This document shows, piece by piece, positions 1 to 5,805 of a DNA stretch of 6,533 nt. Position numbers and translations under genes: made by a program. The DNA comes from an uncultured Saprospiraceae bacterium (GTDB lineage Bacteria; Bacteroidota; Bacteroidia; Chitinophagales; Saprospiraceae). Location of the stretch: assembly GCA_937942465.1 (NCBI GenBank), contig CALDEO010000119.1, forward strand, positions 1-6,533, written 5' to 3'. Each line of letters opens with the position of its first letter. Within the stretch, counting starts at the first letter, position 1. Under the pieces are notes generated by a model that worked only from the letters and a program-made list of their open reading frames with translations, was not told the DNA's origin and searched no databases.

Positions 1-441
1 AGTAATAATAAACGAATCGTAGAAGCACTACTCAACCCTAAACAGAAGAAGTGGAAAACCTACTGGGTACAAGTAGATGGTGACATAAATAAAGCCGCTA
101 CCAAGGAACTAAGGAATGGGGTCACTATATCGGTAAACAAAAAACAACATAAAACACTACCGTCTCGTGTCAAGGCAATCGTAGAACCAGAGGACTTGCA
201 CGACCGTAAACCACCTGTTAGGTTTCGAGCCAATATCCCAACATCTTGGATAGAGATCAGTATCTGTGAAGGAAAAAATAGGCAAATACGTAAAATGTGT
301 AGTAAGGTAGGATTTCCAGTTTTGCGACTTATTAGAGTACAGATAGGTCACCTTAAACTCAAGAACTTCAGACCAGCTAACTTGGTAGAAATAAAGAAAA
401 AAGACCTATTTGGTGAAGATGCCGACACCCCAAGAAATTAA
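1..441 (+). CDS. RluE/RsuA-family 23S rRNA pseudouridine synthase, C-terminal part (5' end outside window)
   Basis: Frame 1 is open from the first base to TAA at 439-441, giving 146 codons. The family isomerises a specific uridine in rRNA to pseudouridine in the cytoplasm. Visible motifs are KTYWVQVDGDI (codons 19-29), IPTSW (79-83), the RNA-contacting EGKNRQIRKM (90-99) and VGFPVLRLIR (103-112). This order and wording is closest to E. coli RluE (23S U2457) rather than RsuA or RluB, from memory of the family. The first residues (SNNKR) correspond to the segment just after the catalytic GRLD...GLLLLT strand, so the catalytic Asp and the start codon lie a little upstream of the window. A TTG at 196 could be read as a start but falls inside the conserved domain. 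The product has a short charged tail after codon 130. It precedes the thioredoxin gene on the same strand, 176 bases away. Family assignment is strong; the exact target uridine is inferred. Confidence 0.9.
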   Translation, partial: SNNKRIVEALLNPKQKKWKTYWVQVDGDINKAATKELRNGVTISVNKKQHKTLPSRVKAIVEPEDLHDRKPPVRFRANIPTSWIEISICEGKNRQIRKMCSKVGFPVLRLIRVQIGHLKLKNFRPANLVEIKKKDLFGEDADTPRN

Positions 442-493
442 CATACTAGATGAATTTTAGTTAAATACAACCTAGATTTGCATAAATAGTCAA

Positions 494-501
494 TAACTTT
501 G
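494..501 (+). promoter_or_regulatory. Possible -7 promoter box upstream of the thioredoxin gene
   Basis: TAACTTTG matches the Bacteroidota -7 consensus TAnnTTTG. A TTTG at 477-480 could be the -33 element, but only 13 bases separate the two, shorter than the usual spacing of about 19-21, so the match is partial. If used, transcription would start near 507 and give a leader of about 110 bases that contains the hairpin at 518-545. Confidence 0.3.
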
Positions 502-517
502 TCTACTTTAGAACTAA

Positions 518-545
518 CGTGTAAGTCTGATGACGGACTTAAGCG
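518..545 (+). other. Imperfect hairpin between the pseudouridine synthase and thioredoxin genes
   Basis: TAAGTC (522-527) pairs with GACTTA (536-541). Inside it, one G-U and one G-C pair close an ATGA loop (530-533). Outside it, after one G-A mismatch (521/542), bases 518-520 can pair with 543-545. No T-run follows (next bases are GGGCTAATAG), so it does not look like an intrinsic terminator on this strand. It could be a leader structure of the thioredoxin mRNA or of no function. Confidence 0.4.
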
Positions 546-617
546 GGGCTAATAGTAATCTCATACGAACTTATCAATACATTAAAGGTTGTACCGTCAC
601 AATACTAATAGAAAAGC

Positions 618-1016
618 ATGTTCTGGAAAAAAAAACCTAAATACCAAATCACTTACGTAACTGATGACAATTTTCATGAGCTCGTAGAGTCCGTTGACTA
701 CCCTGTCCTACTTGACTTCTATGCAGACTGGTGTGGCCCTTGTAAAGTACTCGGTCCTATCATTGAAGAGCTAGCAGAAGAATATGACGGCAGAGCTCTT
801 GTTGCTAAAGTCAATACAGAATTGAATCCTAAACTAAGTCAGCATTTCAAAATAAAGTCTATCCCCACAATGATGATCTTTACTTTTGGTAAAATGCAAG
901 AGCAGTTTAAAGGTCTCATACCGAAACCTAATCTCGAAGAAATCATAGATGAGTACATTGAGGATTATAAAGAAGTGACTAAGCGTCGAGCAGAAAATCC
1001 AATGCCTCCTATGTAA
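618..1016 (+). CDS. trxA: Thioredoxin with short N- and C-terminal extensions
   Basis: A 132-residue thioredoxin, the general cytoplasmic dithiol reductant that recycles ribonucleotide reductase, peroxiredoxins and methionine sulfoxide reductases. The active site is WCGPCK (Trp38, Cys39, Cys42, Lys43). It is preceded by the buried Asp (Asp33 in LLDFYADW), and the cis-proline is in SIPT (Pro83). The glycine near the last strand is Gly99. There is no signal peptide; the N-terminus MFWKKKPK is basic and hydrophilic. The classical fold needs about 105-110 residues, so this protein carries about 8 extra residues in front and roughly 20 behind (charged helix, then Met/Pro-rich end). ATG at 618 is the first start before the domain; the upstream bases (GAAAAGC) give only a weak ribosome site, usual in this phylum. 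It may be one of several thioredoxins in the genome, so the trxA symbol is by family rather than proven orthology. Confidence 0.92.
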   Translation: MFWKKKPKYQITYVTDDNFHELVESVDYPVLLDFYADWCGPCKVLGPIIEELAEEYDGRALVAKVNTELNPKLSQHFKIKSIPTMMIFTFGKMQEQFKGLIPKPNLEEIIDEYIEDYKEVTKRRAENPMPPM

Positions 1017-1070
1017 TACTATTTAAGATCTATAATACCGCATAGCTAAATGTATATTTTCACAATTACT

Positions 1071-1133
1071 GCGTTAGCATTGCGATTGCTATCGGAAAAC
1101 CGTAGCTACGGCTATGATTGCCCTTTCTGCCTT
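1071..1133. repeat. GC-rich palindromic intergenic element of unknown nature
   Basis: About 49% G+C (31 of 63 bases) between flanks of about 23-24%. It contains a perfect 12-base palindrome, CCGTAGCTACGG (1100-1111). A stem is also possible: GCTATCGG (1088-1095), loop AAAA, CCGTAGC (1100-1106), with one bulged T. ATTGC occurs three times (1079-1083, 1085-1089, 1117-1121) and GCTAT twice (1088-1092, 1111-1115). No frame across it is coding, and no T-run follows on either strand. The composition and symmetry suggest a dispersed palindromic (REP/MITE-like) element or a structured RNA segment. Copy number cannot be judged from this window. Confidence 0.45.
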
Positions 1134-1189
1134 ATACTTGACAAAATATCCTAATTAATCTGATGGGACATTACAAACCATAAATGGTA

Positions 1190-1231
1190 TAAATAAAAAT
1201 AGTTGTAGCAAGATCAATCTCACTACAACTA
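1190..1231 (-). terminator. Intrinsic terminator of the secreted redoxin gene
   Basis: On the minus strand TAGTTGTAG (1231-1223) pairs perfectly with CTACAACTA (1208-1200). A small inner stem (AGAT/ATCT, 1220-1211) is possible in the loop. The hairpin is followed by the T-rich ATTTTTATTT (1199-1190). It begins 43 bases after the stop codon of the gene that ends at 1275. On the plus strand the bases after the stem are not T-rich, so it should act mainly on minus-strand transcription. Confidence 0.75.
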
Positions 1232-1274
1232 CTTAAATCTATAACTCCATTATTGAGTTATTATTTTTCGTCAC

Positions 1275-2057
1275 TTAGTTCTTTACGAAACTTAAGTTAG
1301 ACACTTTATTATCTTCTAATTGTACATTCAAGAAGTATGTACCTGTAGCCAAACTAGATACATCCAATGATGTGTTGTTTCCTGTGTTAGTCATAAGTAC
1401 TCTACCTGCTGCATCAACAATTGTAGTAGCAACAATATTTAACTCTGTTGAGATATTGATAAAATCACTTGTTGGATTAGGTCCTACTTGTAGGCTTACA
1501 ACTTCTAGATCACCATCTACAGAACTTGTCAACTCAGCAGCGATAAGTGCATCTACAGCTACTTGCATTTGACCAAAGTCAAAATTCCACATATCTTCTA
1601 TGATCTCTCTATCAGAAGGTCTGATCAGACTGATTGTTGGAAAACCTAGTGGAGCATAAATATTCAAATCTAAAGTTAAACTTTCTGTTTCGTCAACTAT
1701 TGGGTACGTAACACCTGTCACCCAGTCACCTAGTGTATTAGATCCTGTACCATTGAGGTCAGCAGATGTAGTCGCTACATCTCCCTCATAAAAGAAAATC
1801 TCTATTTGATCAGTTCCTTCTGGGCCATAGATATCATAAATCTCTTGCATTGCATGTGACTGATGCATTGACCAACAAGGTGGGCACCATGTCGCTGATA
1901 CATCTACCATTACTAGCTTACCTGAGTCTAATATTTGATATAAATTGTGTTCATTACCATTGATGTCGGTTACAGTAAAATCATCAGCTGTACCAAACTG
2001 TGCATTCATACATAATGCTTGAAAGCAAATAAATCCTAAAAGTAAAATTCTTTTCAT
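1275..2057 (-). CDS. Secreted thioredoxin-like (TlpA/redoxin) protein with C-terminal T9SS type A sorting domain
   Basis: 260 residues. Residues 1-20 form a signal peptide (MKR, hydrophobic core, MNA|Q cleavage). Residues about 21-175 are a thioredoxin-like domain with the redox site TWCPPCW (Cys58, Cys61) and a cis-proline in GFPT (Pro140). Residues about 188-260 match the Por/T9SS type A sorting domain: the VGPNPTSDFINI opening (191-202), DAAGRVL (215-221), the SLATGTYFLNV strand (235-245) and a basic-hydrophobic end. The expected route is Sec export, then type IX export across the outer membrane, with the sorting domain removed and the product surface-bound or released. Both active-site Cys are present, so thiol-disulfide activity is plausible; the substrate is unknown. 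Unlike ResA/TlpA cytochrome-maturation proteins, it has no membrane anchor. It is the last minus-strand gene, 194 bases after msrB, and has its own terminator. The ATG at 2057 has an AT-rich upstream region without a Shine-Dalgarno sequence. Confidence 0.9.
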   Translation of the reverse strand: MKRILLLGFICFQALCMNAQFGTADDFTVTDINGNEHNLYQILDSGKLVMVDVSATWCPPCWSMHQSHAMQEIYDIYGPEGTDQIEIFFYEGDVATTSADLNGTGSNTLGDWVTGVTYPIVDETESLTLDLNIYAPLGFPTISLIRPSDREIIEDMWNFDFGQMQVAVDALIAAELTSSVDGDLEVVSLQVGPNPTSDFINISTELNIVATTIVDAAGRVLMTNTGNNTSLDVSSLATGTYFLNVQLEDNKVSNLSFVKN

Positions 2058-2251
2058 TTCTATATATTTTATTAAACGATATATTAAAGTTGCAGAATAT
2101 AAATCTAATAAAAGTATAAAAAGCGCTAACTGTTATGGATATGTCTGCGAGCACCATAAAAACGTTAAATAAAAAAACAAATAGATTGTTGATGCAGCGT
2201 TTTAACCGAGTATTCAGTAATCAAACCTCGAGCTACAATCAATAATAAAAC

Positions 2252-2773
2252 TTACTTCTTTTCAACAAAATCTAGGGACACTGAATTGATACAATATCTC
2301 AATCCTGTAGGTTGAGGACCATCCTCAAATACATGACCTTGATGTCCACCACACCTAGCACAGTGTACCTCTACTCGCTTATAACCGATTTTATAATCTA
2401 CATCCTCAGCAAGGTTTACGTTGTTTATCGGTTCATAAAAGCTAGGCCATCCTGTCCCTGACTTAAACTTAGTTTTAGAGTCAAATAATGGCAACTGACA
2501 GGCACTACATACATAGGTACCTTCCTTTTTATTTTTTAGTAAATCTCCTGTAAAAGGTCGCTCTGTACCTGCCTCTCTGAGTACATTATACTCTTGATCA
2601 TTGAGCTGTGCCTTCCACTCTTCTGGGGTCTTTTCTATCGGCGTGATACCCGATGCAATGGCTTTCTGAGTCATCTCGGTCTTGATAGCAGCCGCAGATT
2701 TATCTTCTGATTGACTATTGACTTTACATCCAAAACATAGCAAAATCGCTAATAACAGTAATGAGTATTTCAT
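2252..2773 (-). CDS. msrB: Peptide-methionine (R)-S-oxide reductase, predicted lipoprotein
   Basis: 173 residues. MsrB reduces the R-epimer of methionine sulfoxide in damaged proteins. The domain spans about residues 50-171: [22 protein letters not shown] (71-76), first zinc CxxC (Cys89, Cys92), GTGWPSF (106-112), second zinc CxxC (Cys138, Cys141), GGHQGHVF (142-149) and RYCINS (159-164) with catalytic Cys161. All key residues are present. The N-terminus is an export signal with a probable lipobox LCFGC (lipidated Cys16); Phe at -2 is unusual, so this is likely rather than certain. A hydrophilic linker (17-49) follows. The protein should therefore act in the periplasm or at the outer membrane, where it needs an extracytoplasmic reductant. 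There is no fused MsrA domain. It lies between the DUF3703 gene (139 bases upstream) and the secreted redoxin gene (194 bases downstream). Confidence 0.93.
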   Translation of the reverse strand: MKYSLLLLAILLCFGCKVNSQSEDKSAAAIKTEMTQKAIASGITPIEKTPEEWKAQLNDQEYNVLREAGTERPFTGDLLKNKKEGTYVCSACQLPLFDSKTKFKSGTGWPSFYEPINNVNLAEDVDYKIGYKRVEVHCARCGGHQGHVFEDGPQPTGLRYCINSVSLDFVEKK

Positions 2774-2804
2774 AAGGAATGATTTTTTATTTTTATTGAT
2801 GAAT

Positions 2805-2812
2805 CAAAACTA
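2805..2812 (-). promoter_or_regulatory. Possible -7 promoter box of msrB
   Basis: On the minus strand TAGTTTTG matches TAnnTTTG. It would place the transcription start near 2798, about 25 bases before the msrB ATG. No good -33 TTG is seen at the usual distance (a TTG lies only 12 bases upstream). Directly upstream is a small inverted repeat, CATCC-TCAAT-GGATG (2819-2833), which could be an operator, but five-base arms are weak evidence. Confidence 0.35.
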
Positions 2813-2881
2813 ACATGACATCCTCAATGGATGACTCTGCTGTTTGATTGTTTTAATAGAGCATCTAATATTGATAACAAT

Positions 2882-2908
2882 TTGCCGCCTAGCCAATCAT
2901 GCTGGCAA
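2882..2908 (-). terminator. Possible weak terminator hairpin after the DUF3703 gene
   Basis: It starts 5 bases after the TAG of the DUF3703 gene. TTGCC (2908-2904) pairs with GGCAA (2886-2882), and an adjoining AGC/GCT pair closes a 7-base loop, with a four-base bulge on one side. The following minus-strand bases (ATTGTTATC) are only moderately T-rich. It would separate the rimO-DUF3703 group from msrB. The bulge and poor T-tract keep confidence low. Confidence 0.35.
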
Positions 2909-2912
2909 CTAA

Positions 2913-3281
2913 CTATACTCCAGCACTAACGAAGATAGCCTGCAAGTCATTGTCAATCGGAAATGGTTTTAATGGCGGTACATTGGCTCCGCCGGGATTA
3001 CCGACAGGGACTTTACCTACAAAGGACTTAACACCTCCAAATATCAATCGAGGAATCTGTCCTAATATTTCTTTAGAACTCTTGATTTTAAATCCAAACT
3101 TGAGCATCTCCCAATGCACTACTGTATGAGCTATAGGATATTTTTGACCCAAGATATGTGCTCTTTCTAGATGATTCCAGGCTTTCGCCGAATGACCTTC
3201 ATTAAACGCAACATAATACTGAGCTAACTCCTCCTTGTAGTAGGGCAAAAGCGACTCTGGCATAGTTGTGTTGAAGTTCAT
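2913..3281 (-). CDS. DUF3703 family protein
   Basis: 122 residues, soluble, no signal peptide. I recognise the DUF3703 pattern: an N-terminal helical pair (YYKEELAQYYVAFNEG), then LERAHILGQ (38-46), AHTVVHW (51-57), a basic segment and EILGQIPRL (71-79), then PVGNPGGANV (92-101) and PFPID (106-110), ending with a short helix. The His residues at 42, 52 and 56 sit in the strongest motifs and could bind metal or be catalytic, but no function is established to my knowledge. ATG at 3281 gives residues MNFNTT before a second Met (codon 7, base 3263); either start is possible, and the domain begins about residue 10. It is the last of four closely spaced minus-strand genes, 44 bases after the membrane-protein gene. 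Length is normal for the family. Confidence 0.8.
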   Translation of the reverse strand: MNFNTTMPESLLPYYKEELAQYYVAFNEGHSAKAWNHLERAHILGQKYPIAHTVVHWEMLKFGFKIKSSKEILGQIPRLIFGGVKSFVGKVPVGNPGGANVPPLKPFPIDNDLQAIFVSAGV

Positions 3282-3325
3282 GGCAGTATAATTCTTAATG
3301 TATAATAGATCTTCTTCTATTGATT

Positions 3326-3784
3326 TTACTCCTCTCCTCTGAGTCGCTTATCTTGTCTCTGTGCAAGCTCTACAATCTTCTTCATCACCTGTACGATCGA
3401 AACAAAGACTAGATAACCAAAAGCAAACACAAAGTACATCCACTTAATAGAACCTGCCTCCTCCATTGTCATACCAGAAAACCAATACGCCATAACACCA
3501 CCCACAGCAGCTAATGTCACGAAGCTGATCATAGACATGAGGTAATACTTGTTACCGTCCTTGGCACTTAGACCGAGTAGACTATTGAATATGGCGAATA
3601 GCAATAAGAAGCTTAATATTACTTGCCAAGGGAAATTCTGTGCAACATCAACGATGCCCGTAGCCCTGAGTCCGGTAGAAACAACATCAAATACTAAACA
3701 AGCAAACAACACCACGCCAACTTGAATAAATGGGTTGATATTCCTATCAAAAATAGACTTTGCTTTAGGCTTCTGATTGTACAT
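3326..3784 (-). CDS. Uncharacterised four-helix membrane protein
   Basis: 152 residues; I do not recognise a named family. There are four hydrophobic segments at about residues 19-40, 53-72, 80-103 and 113-135. The N-terminus is basic and Asn-rich (MYNQKPKAKS) and the C-terminal tail is highly charged (KKIVELAQRQDKRLRGEE). With an even number of helices and basic ends, both termini should lie in the cytoplasm. No signal peptide, metal site or catalytic motif is evident. I chose ATG at 3784; the frame also has a TTG two codons earlier (3790), less likely, and a stop further upstream excludes a longer form. It sits 62 bases after the LOG gene and 44 before the DUF3703 gene, probably in the same transcript. 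It is likely a conserved Bacteroidota protein of unknown role. Confidence 0.75.
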   Translation of the reverse strand: MYNQKPKAKSIFDRNINPFIQVGVVLFACLVFDVVSTGLRATGIVDVAQNFPWQVILSFLLLFAIFNSLLGLSAKDGNKYYLMSMISFVTLAAVGGVMAYWFSGMTMEEAGSIKWMYFVFAFGYLVFVSIVQVMKKIVELAQRQDKRLRGEE

Positions 3785-3846
3785 ACTCAATGAATAAAAA
3801 TGGAGCTCTAATTGTTGTTGAAATAGTCAATTTATAAGCAATCTTC

Positions 3847-4389
3847 TTAGCTCCTCAAGATTTTTAACCGTTGTAGCAATGTGGTCGGATCTTCTTCTAT
3901 TATGAGCTTGACTCGATCCTCTTCTTTGAGAAAATCAGATTTTTCCATTTGCGCAAGCATCATCTCTAGTCCTGCATAGTAGCCCTCAGCATTGAGTATA
4001 CCTGATGGCTTGGTCGTAATACCCAACTTAAATAAGGTGAATGTCTCCACAATCTCATCTAGCGTCCCTACTCCACCTGGCAATGCAATGAAACAATCAG
4101 CAAGCTCTACCATCCTCGCTTTTCGCTCATGCATGGTATCTACTATGTACAACTCTGATAGCCCCGTATGGAATGCTTCTTCTTTGATCAACTTCCTTGG
4201 TCGGACCCCGATGACATCCTTACCATTGTCCATAAATCGATCTGCAATGGCTCCCATAAGTCCCGTACGGCCACCGCCATATACTAGCTCACAATTATTT
4301 GCGATAAGCAGATCACATAGCTCCTCGACCAACGCTATCGTAGCTGGTGAATTACCCGATCTAGCACCACAAAATATACAGACTTTCAT
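3847..4389 (-). CDS. LOG-family (TIGR00730) nucleotide phosphoribohydrolase
   Basis: 180 residues, the usual size for the family. LOG proteins hydrolyse the N-glycosidic bond of nucleoside 5'-monophosphates, releasing free base and ribose 5-phosphate; plant and some bacterial members act on cytokinin nucleotides, others on ordinary nucleotides. Visible here are the Rossmann-like start VCIFCGARSG (3-12), the glycine-rich VYGGGRTGLMG (36-46), MHERKARM (86-93) with the conserved Arg89, and the signature PGGVGTLDE (104-112) with catalytic Glu112. It is a cytoplasmic protein. The ATG at 4389 starts directly before the first beta strand, so the start is well supported. It lies 30 bases after rimO and is probably co-transcribed with it. 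Whether the true substrate is a cytokinin precursor, AMP or another nucleotide cannot be told from sequence, so I give no gene symbol. Confidence 0.93.
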   Translation of the reverse strand: MKVCIFCGARSGNSPATIALVEELCDLLIANNCELVYGGGRTGLMGAIADRFMDNGKDVIGVRPRKLIKEEAFHTGLSELYIVDTMHERKARMVELADCFIALPGGVGTLDEIVETFTLFKLGITTKPSGILNAEGYYAGLEMMLAQMEKSDFLKEEDRVKLIIEEDPTTLLQRLKILRS

Positions 4390-4419
4390 ATGGACGTTTT
4401 TCTATTTGTAATTCTAAAG

Positions 4420-5748
4420 TTATGATTGAGATTGCACTTCTACAGGCTCACCATATAAATCAAACTCTTGAGCATCGACGATATCAACCTCTACAAAATC
4501 TCCCAATCTTACAAAGTGTTTTTTAGCATCTATCAATACCTCATTGTCCACCTCTGGTGAGTCAAACTCGGTACGTCCTACAAAGTATTGAGATTCTTTA
4601 CGATCGATCAATACCTTAAGTTTCTGACCGATCCGAGAGTCGTTTTTGGCATATGATATGTCTCTCTGGATATCCATGATGATATTAGCTCGCTCCGCTT
4701 TGGTCTCGGCATCGACATCATCTTGTAGTAAGTATCCACTTGTATCTTCTTCATGACTATACTGGAAAACTCCCAATCGATCAAACTTCATATCTACTAT
4801 AAAATCGCATAAGTCTTGAAACTCCTCCTCTGTCTCTCCTGGAAAACCGACTAACATCGTCGTACGGATAGCGATATCCGGCACAATCTTCCTTGCTGCA
4901 GCGATGAGTTCTCTTTGTTCTTTCTGAGTGATCTGACGACGCATTCGCTCTAGTACTGCATCATTGGCATGTTGCAATGGAATATCTAGGTAGTTACAGA
5001 CTTTGGGCTGCTTTGCCATGGTCTCCAATATATCTATCGGAAACTTGCTAGGATATGCATAGTGCAATCTGATCCACTCGATACCTTCTACCTCGCAAAG
5101 TGCATCTAGCAACTCTGACAAAGCTCTTTTTTTGTATAAATCTAAGCCATAGTATGTCAACTCTTGGGCAATAAGCATCACCTCTTTGACTCCGTACTTT
5201 GCTAGATTTTTGGCCTCAGCCACAAGACTATCGATGGTACGAGATATATGCTTGCCCCGCATCAGAGGGATAGCACAGAAGCTACAGGTCCTATTGCAAC
5301 CCTCAGATATCTTGAGGTATGCATAGTGCTGCGGCGTCGTGATGGTACGGGTACCTAGTAGCTCATGCTGATAGTCTGCATTAAACTTCTCTAATAGTCC
5401 CGGCAACTCCAGCGTACCGAAATACGCATCTACCTCAGGGATTTCTTTTTCGAGATCATCCTTGTATCGTTGCGATAGACAACCAGTGACATATAGCTTT
5501 TCGATACCTCCTTGCTTTTTGATTGCAGCGAAGTTGAGAATCGTATTGACGGACTCTTCTTTTGCTAGATCGATAAATCCGCAAGTATTGACTACGACAA
5601 TATTAGCATCGTCCTCGGTGGAGTCATGGACAACATCGATTTCATTGGCTTGCAACTGCGTAATTAAATTTTCAGAATCTACTAAGTTTTTGGAGCAACC
5701 TAGCGTTACAACGTTAACTTTATTGGGCTTAAGTGTTTTTGTCTTCAT
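4420..5748 (-). CDS. rimO: Ribosomal protein S12 (Asp) methylthiotransferase
   Basis: 442 residues, full length. RimO is a radical-SAM methylthiotransferase that adds a methylthio group to the beta-carbon of a conserved Asp in ribosomal protein S12. The N-terminal UPF0004 domain has cluster cysteines Cys18 (TLGCSKN), Cys56 (NTCGFID) and Cys90 (TGCLSQR). The radical-SAM cluster is CNRTCSFC (Cys151, Cys155, Cys158), followed by AIPLMRGKHISR. Other motifs are YLDIPLQHAND (253-263) and TTMLVGFPGET (296-306). A TRAM domain occupies about 373-437. The wording CGFIDLAKEESVNTI separates it from the tRNA enzyme MiaB. ATG at 5748 is 6 residues before the first strand and is the natural start. It is the first gene of the minus-strand group and is divergent from the beta-barrel gene, with 57 bases between them. 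Confidence 0.97.
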   Translation of the reverse strand: MKTKTLKPNKVNVVTLGCSKNLVDSENLITQLQANEIDVVHDSTEDDANIVVVNTCGFIDLAKEESVNTILNFAAIKKQGGIEKLYVTGCLSQRYKDDLEKEIPEVDAYFGTLELPGLLEKFNADYQHELLGTRTITTPQHYAYLKISEGCNRTCSFCAIPLMRGKHISRTIDSLVAEAKNLAKYGVKEVMLIAQELTYYGLDLYKKRALSELLDALCEVEGIEWIRLHYAYPSKFPIDILETMAKQPKVCNYLDIPLQHANDAVLERMRRQITQKEQRELIAAARKIVPDIAIRTTMLVGFPGETEEEFQDLCDFIVDMKFDRLGVFQYSHEEDTSGYLLQDDVDAETKAERANIIMDIQRDISYAKNDSRIGQKLKVLIDRKESQYFVGRTEFDSPEVDNEVLIDAKKHFVRLGDFVEVDIVDAQEFDLYGEPVEVQSQS

Positions 5749-5756
5749 TTCGAATG

Positions 5757-5764
5757 CAAAAATA
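5757..5764 (-). promoter_or_regulatory. Possible -7 promoter box of rimO
   Basis: On the minus strand TATTTTTG matches TAnnTTTG exactly and ends 8 bases before the rimO ATG. If used, transcription would start only a few bases before the ATG, giving a nearly leaderless message. No TTG-type -33 element is seen 17-23 bases upstream, so the match could be chance in AT-rich DNA. Confidence 0.3.
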
Positions 5765-5805
5765 CTTTTATTTTAGTAGAATCGTTTAGTGATAAATATA
5801 GAACT

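Noticed and set aside
196..441. A separate 81-codon gene starting at TTG 196
   Set aside because: The frame is open and conserved back to base 1, and the TTG lies within the pseudouridine synthase domain; it is the same truncated gene.
1372..1572. 66-codon plus-strand frame inside the redoxin gene
   Set aside because: It is antisense to the T9SS sorting domain region and its composition is that of a reverse-complement shadow.
2058..2251. Search for a terminator of msrB or promoter of the redoxin gene in the 194-base gap
   Set aside because: Only long-loop or very short pairings and no TAnnTTTG box were found; nothing firm enough to annotate.
3303..3322. Small AT-rich hairpin (AATAGA/TCTATT) between the membrane-protein and DUF3703 genes
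   Set aside because: Six weak A-T-rich pairs without a T-tract, too unstable to call a terminator.
3308..3901. A 14-base repeat GATCTTCTTCTATT at 3308-3321 and 3888-3901
   Set aside because: It is low-complexity sequence, with one copy inside the LOG coding region; probably a chance match rather than a repeat family or attachment site.
3992..4411. 139-codon plus-strand frame opposite the LOG gene
   Set aside because: It is antisense to a well-conserved enzyme, has no recognisable domain and no promoter; it is a shadow frame.
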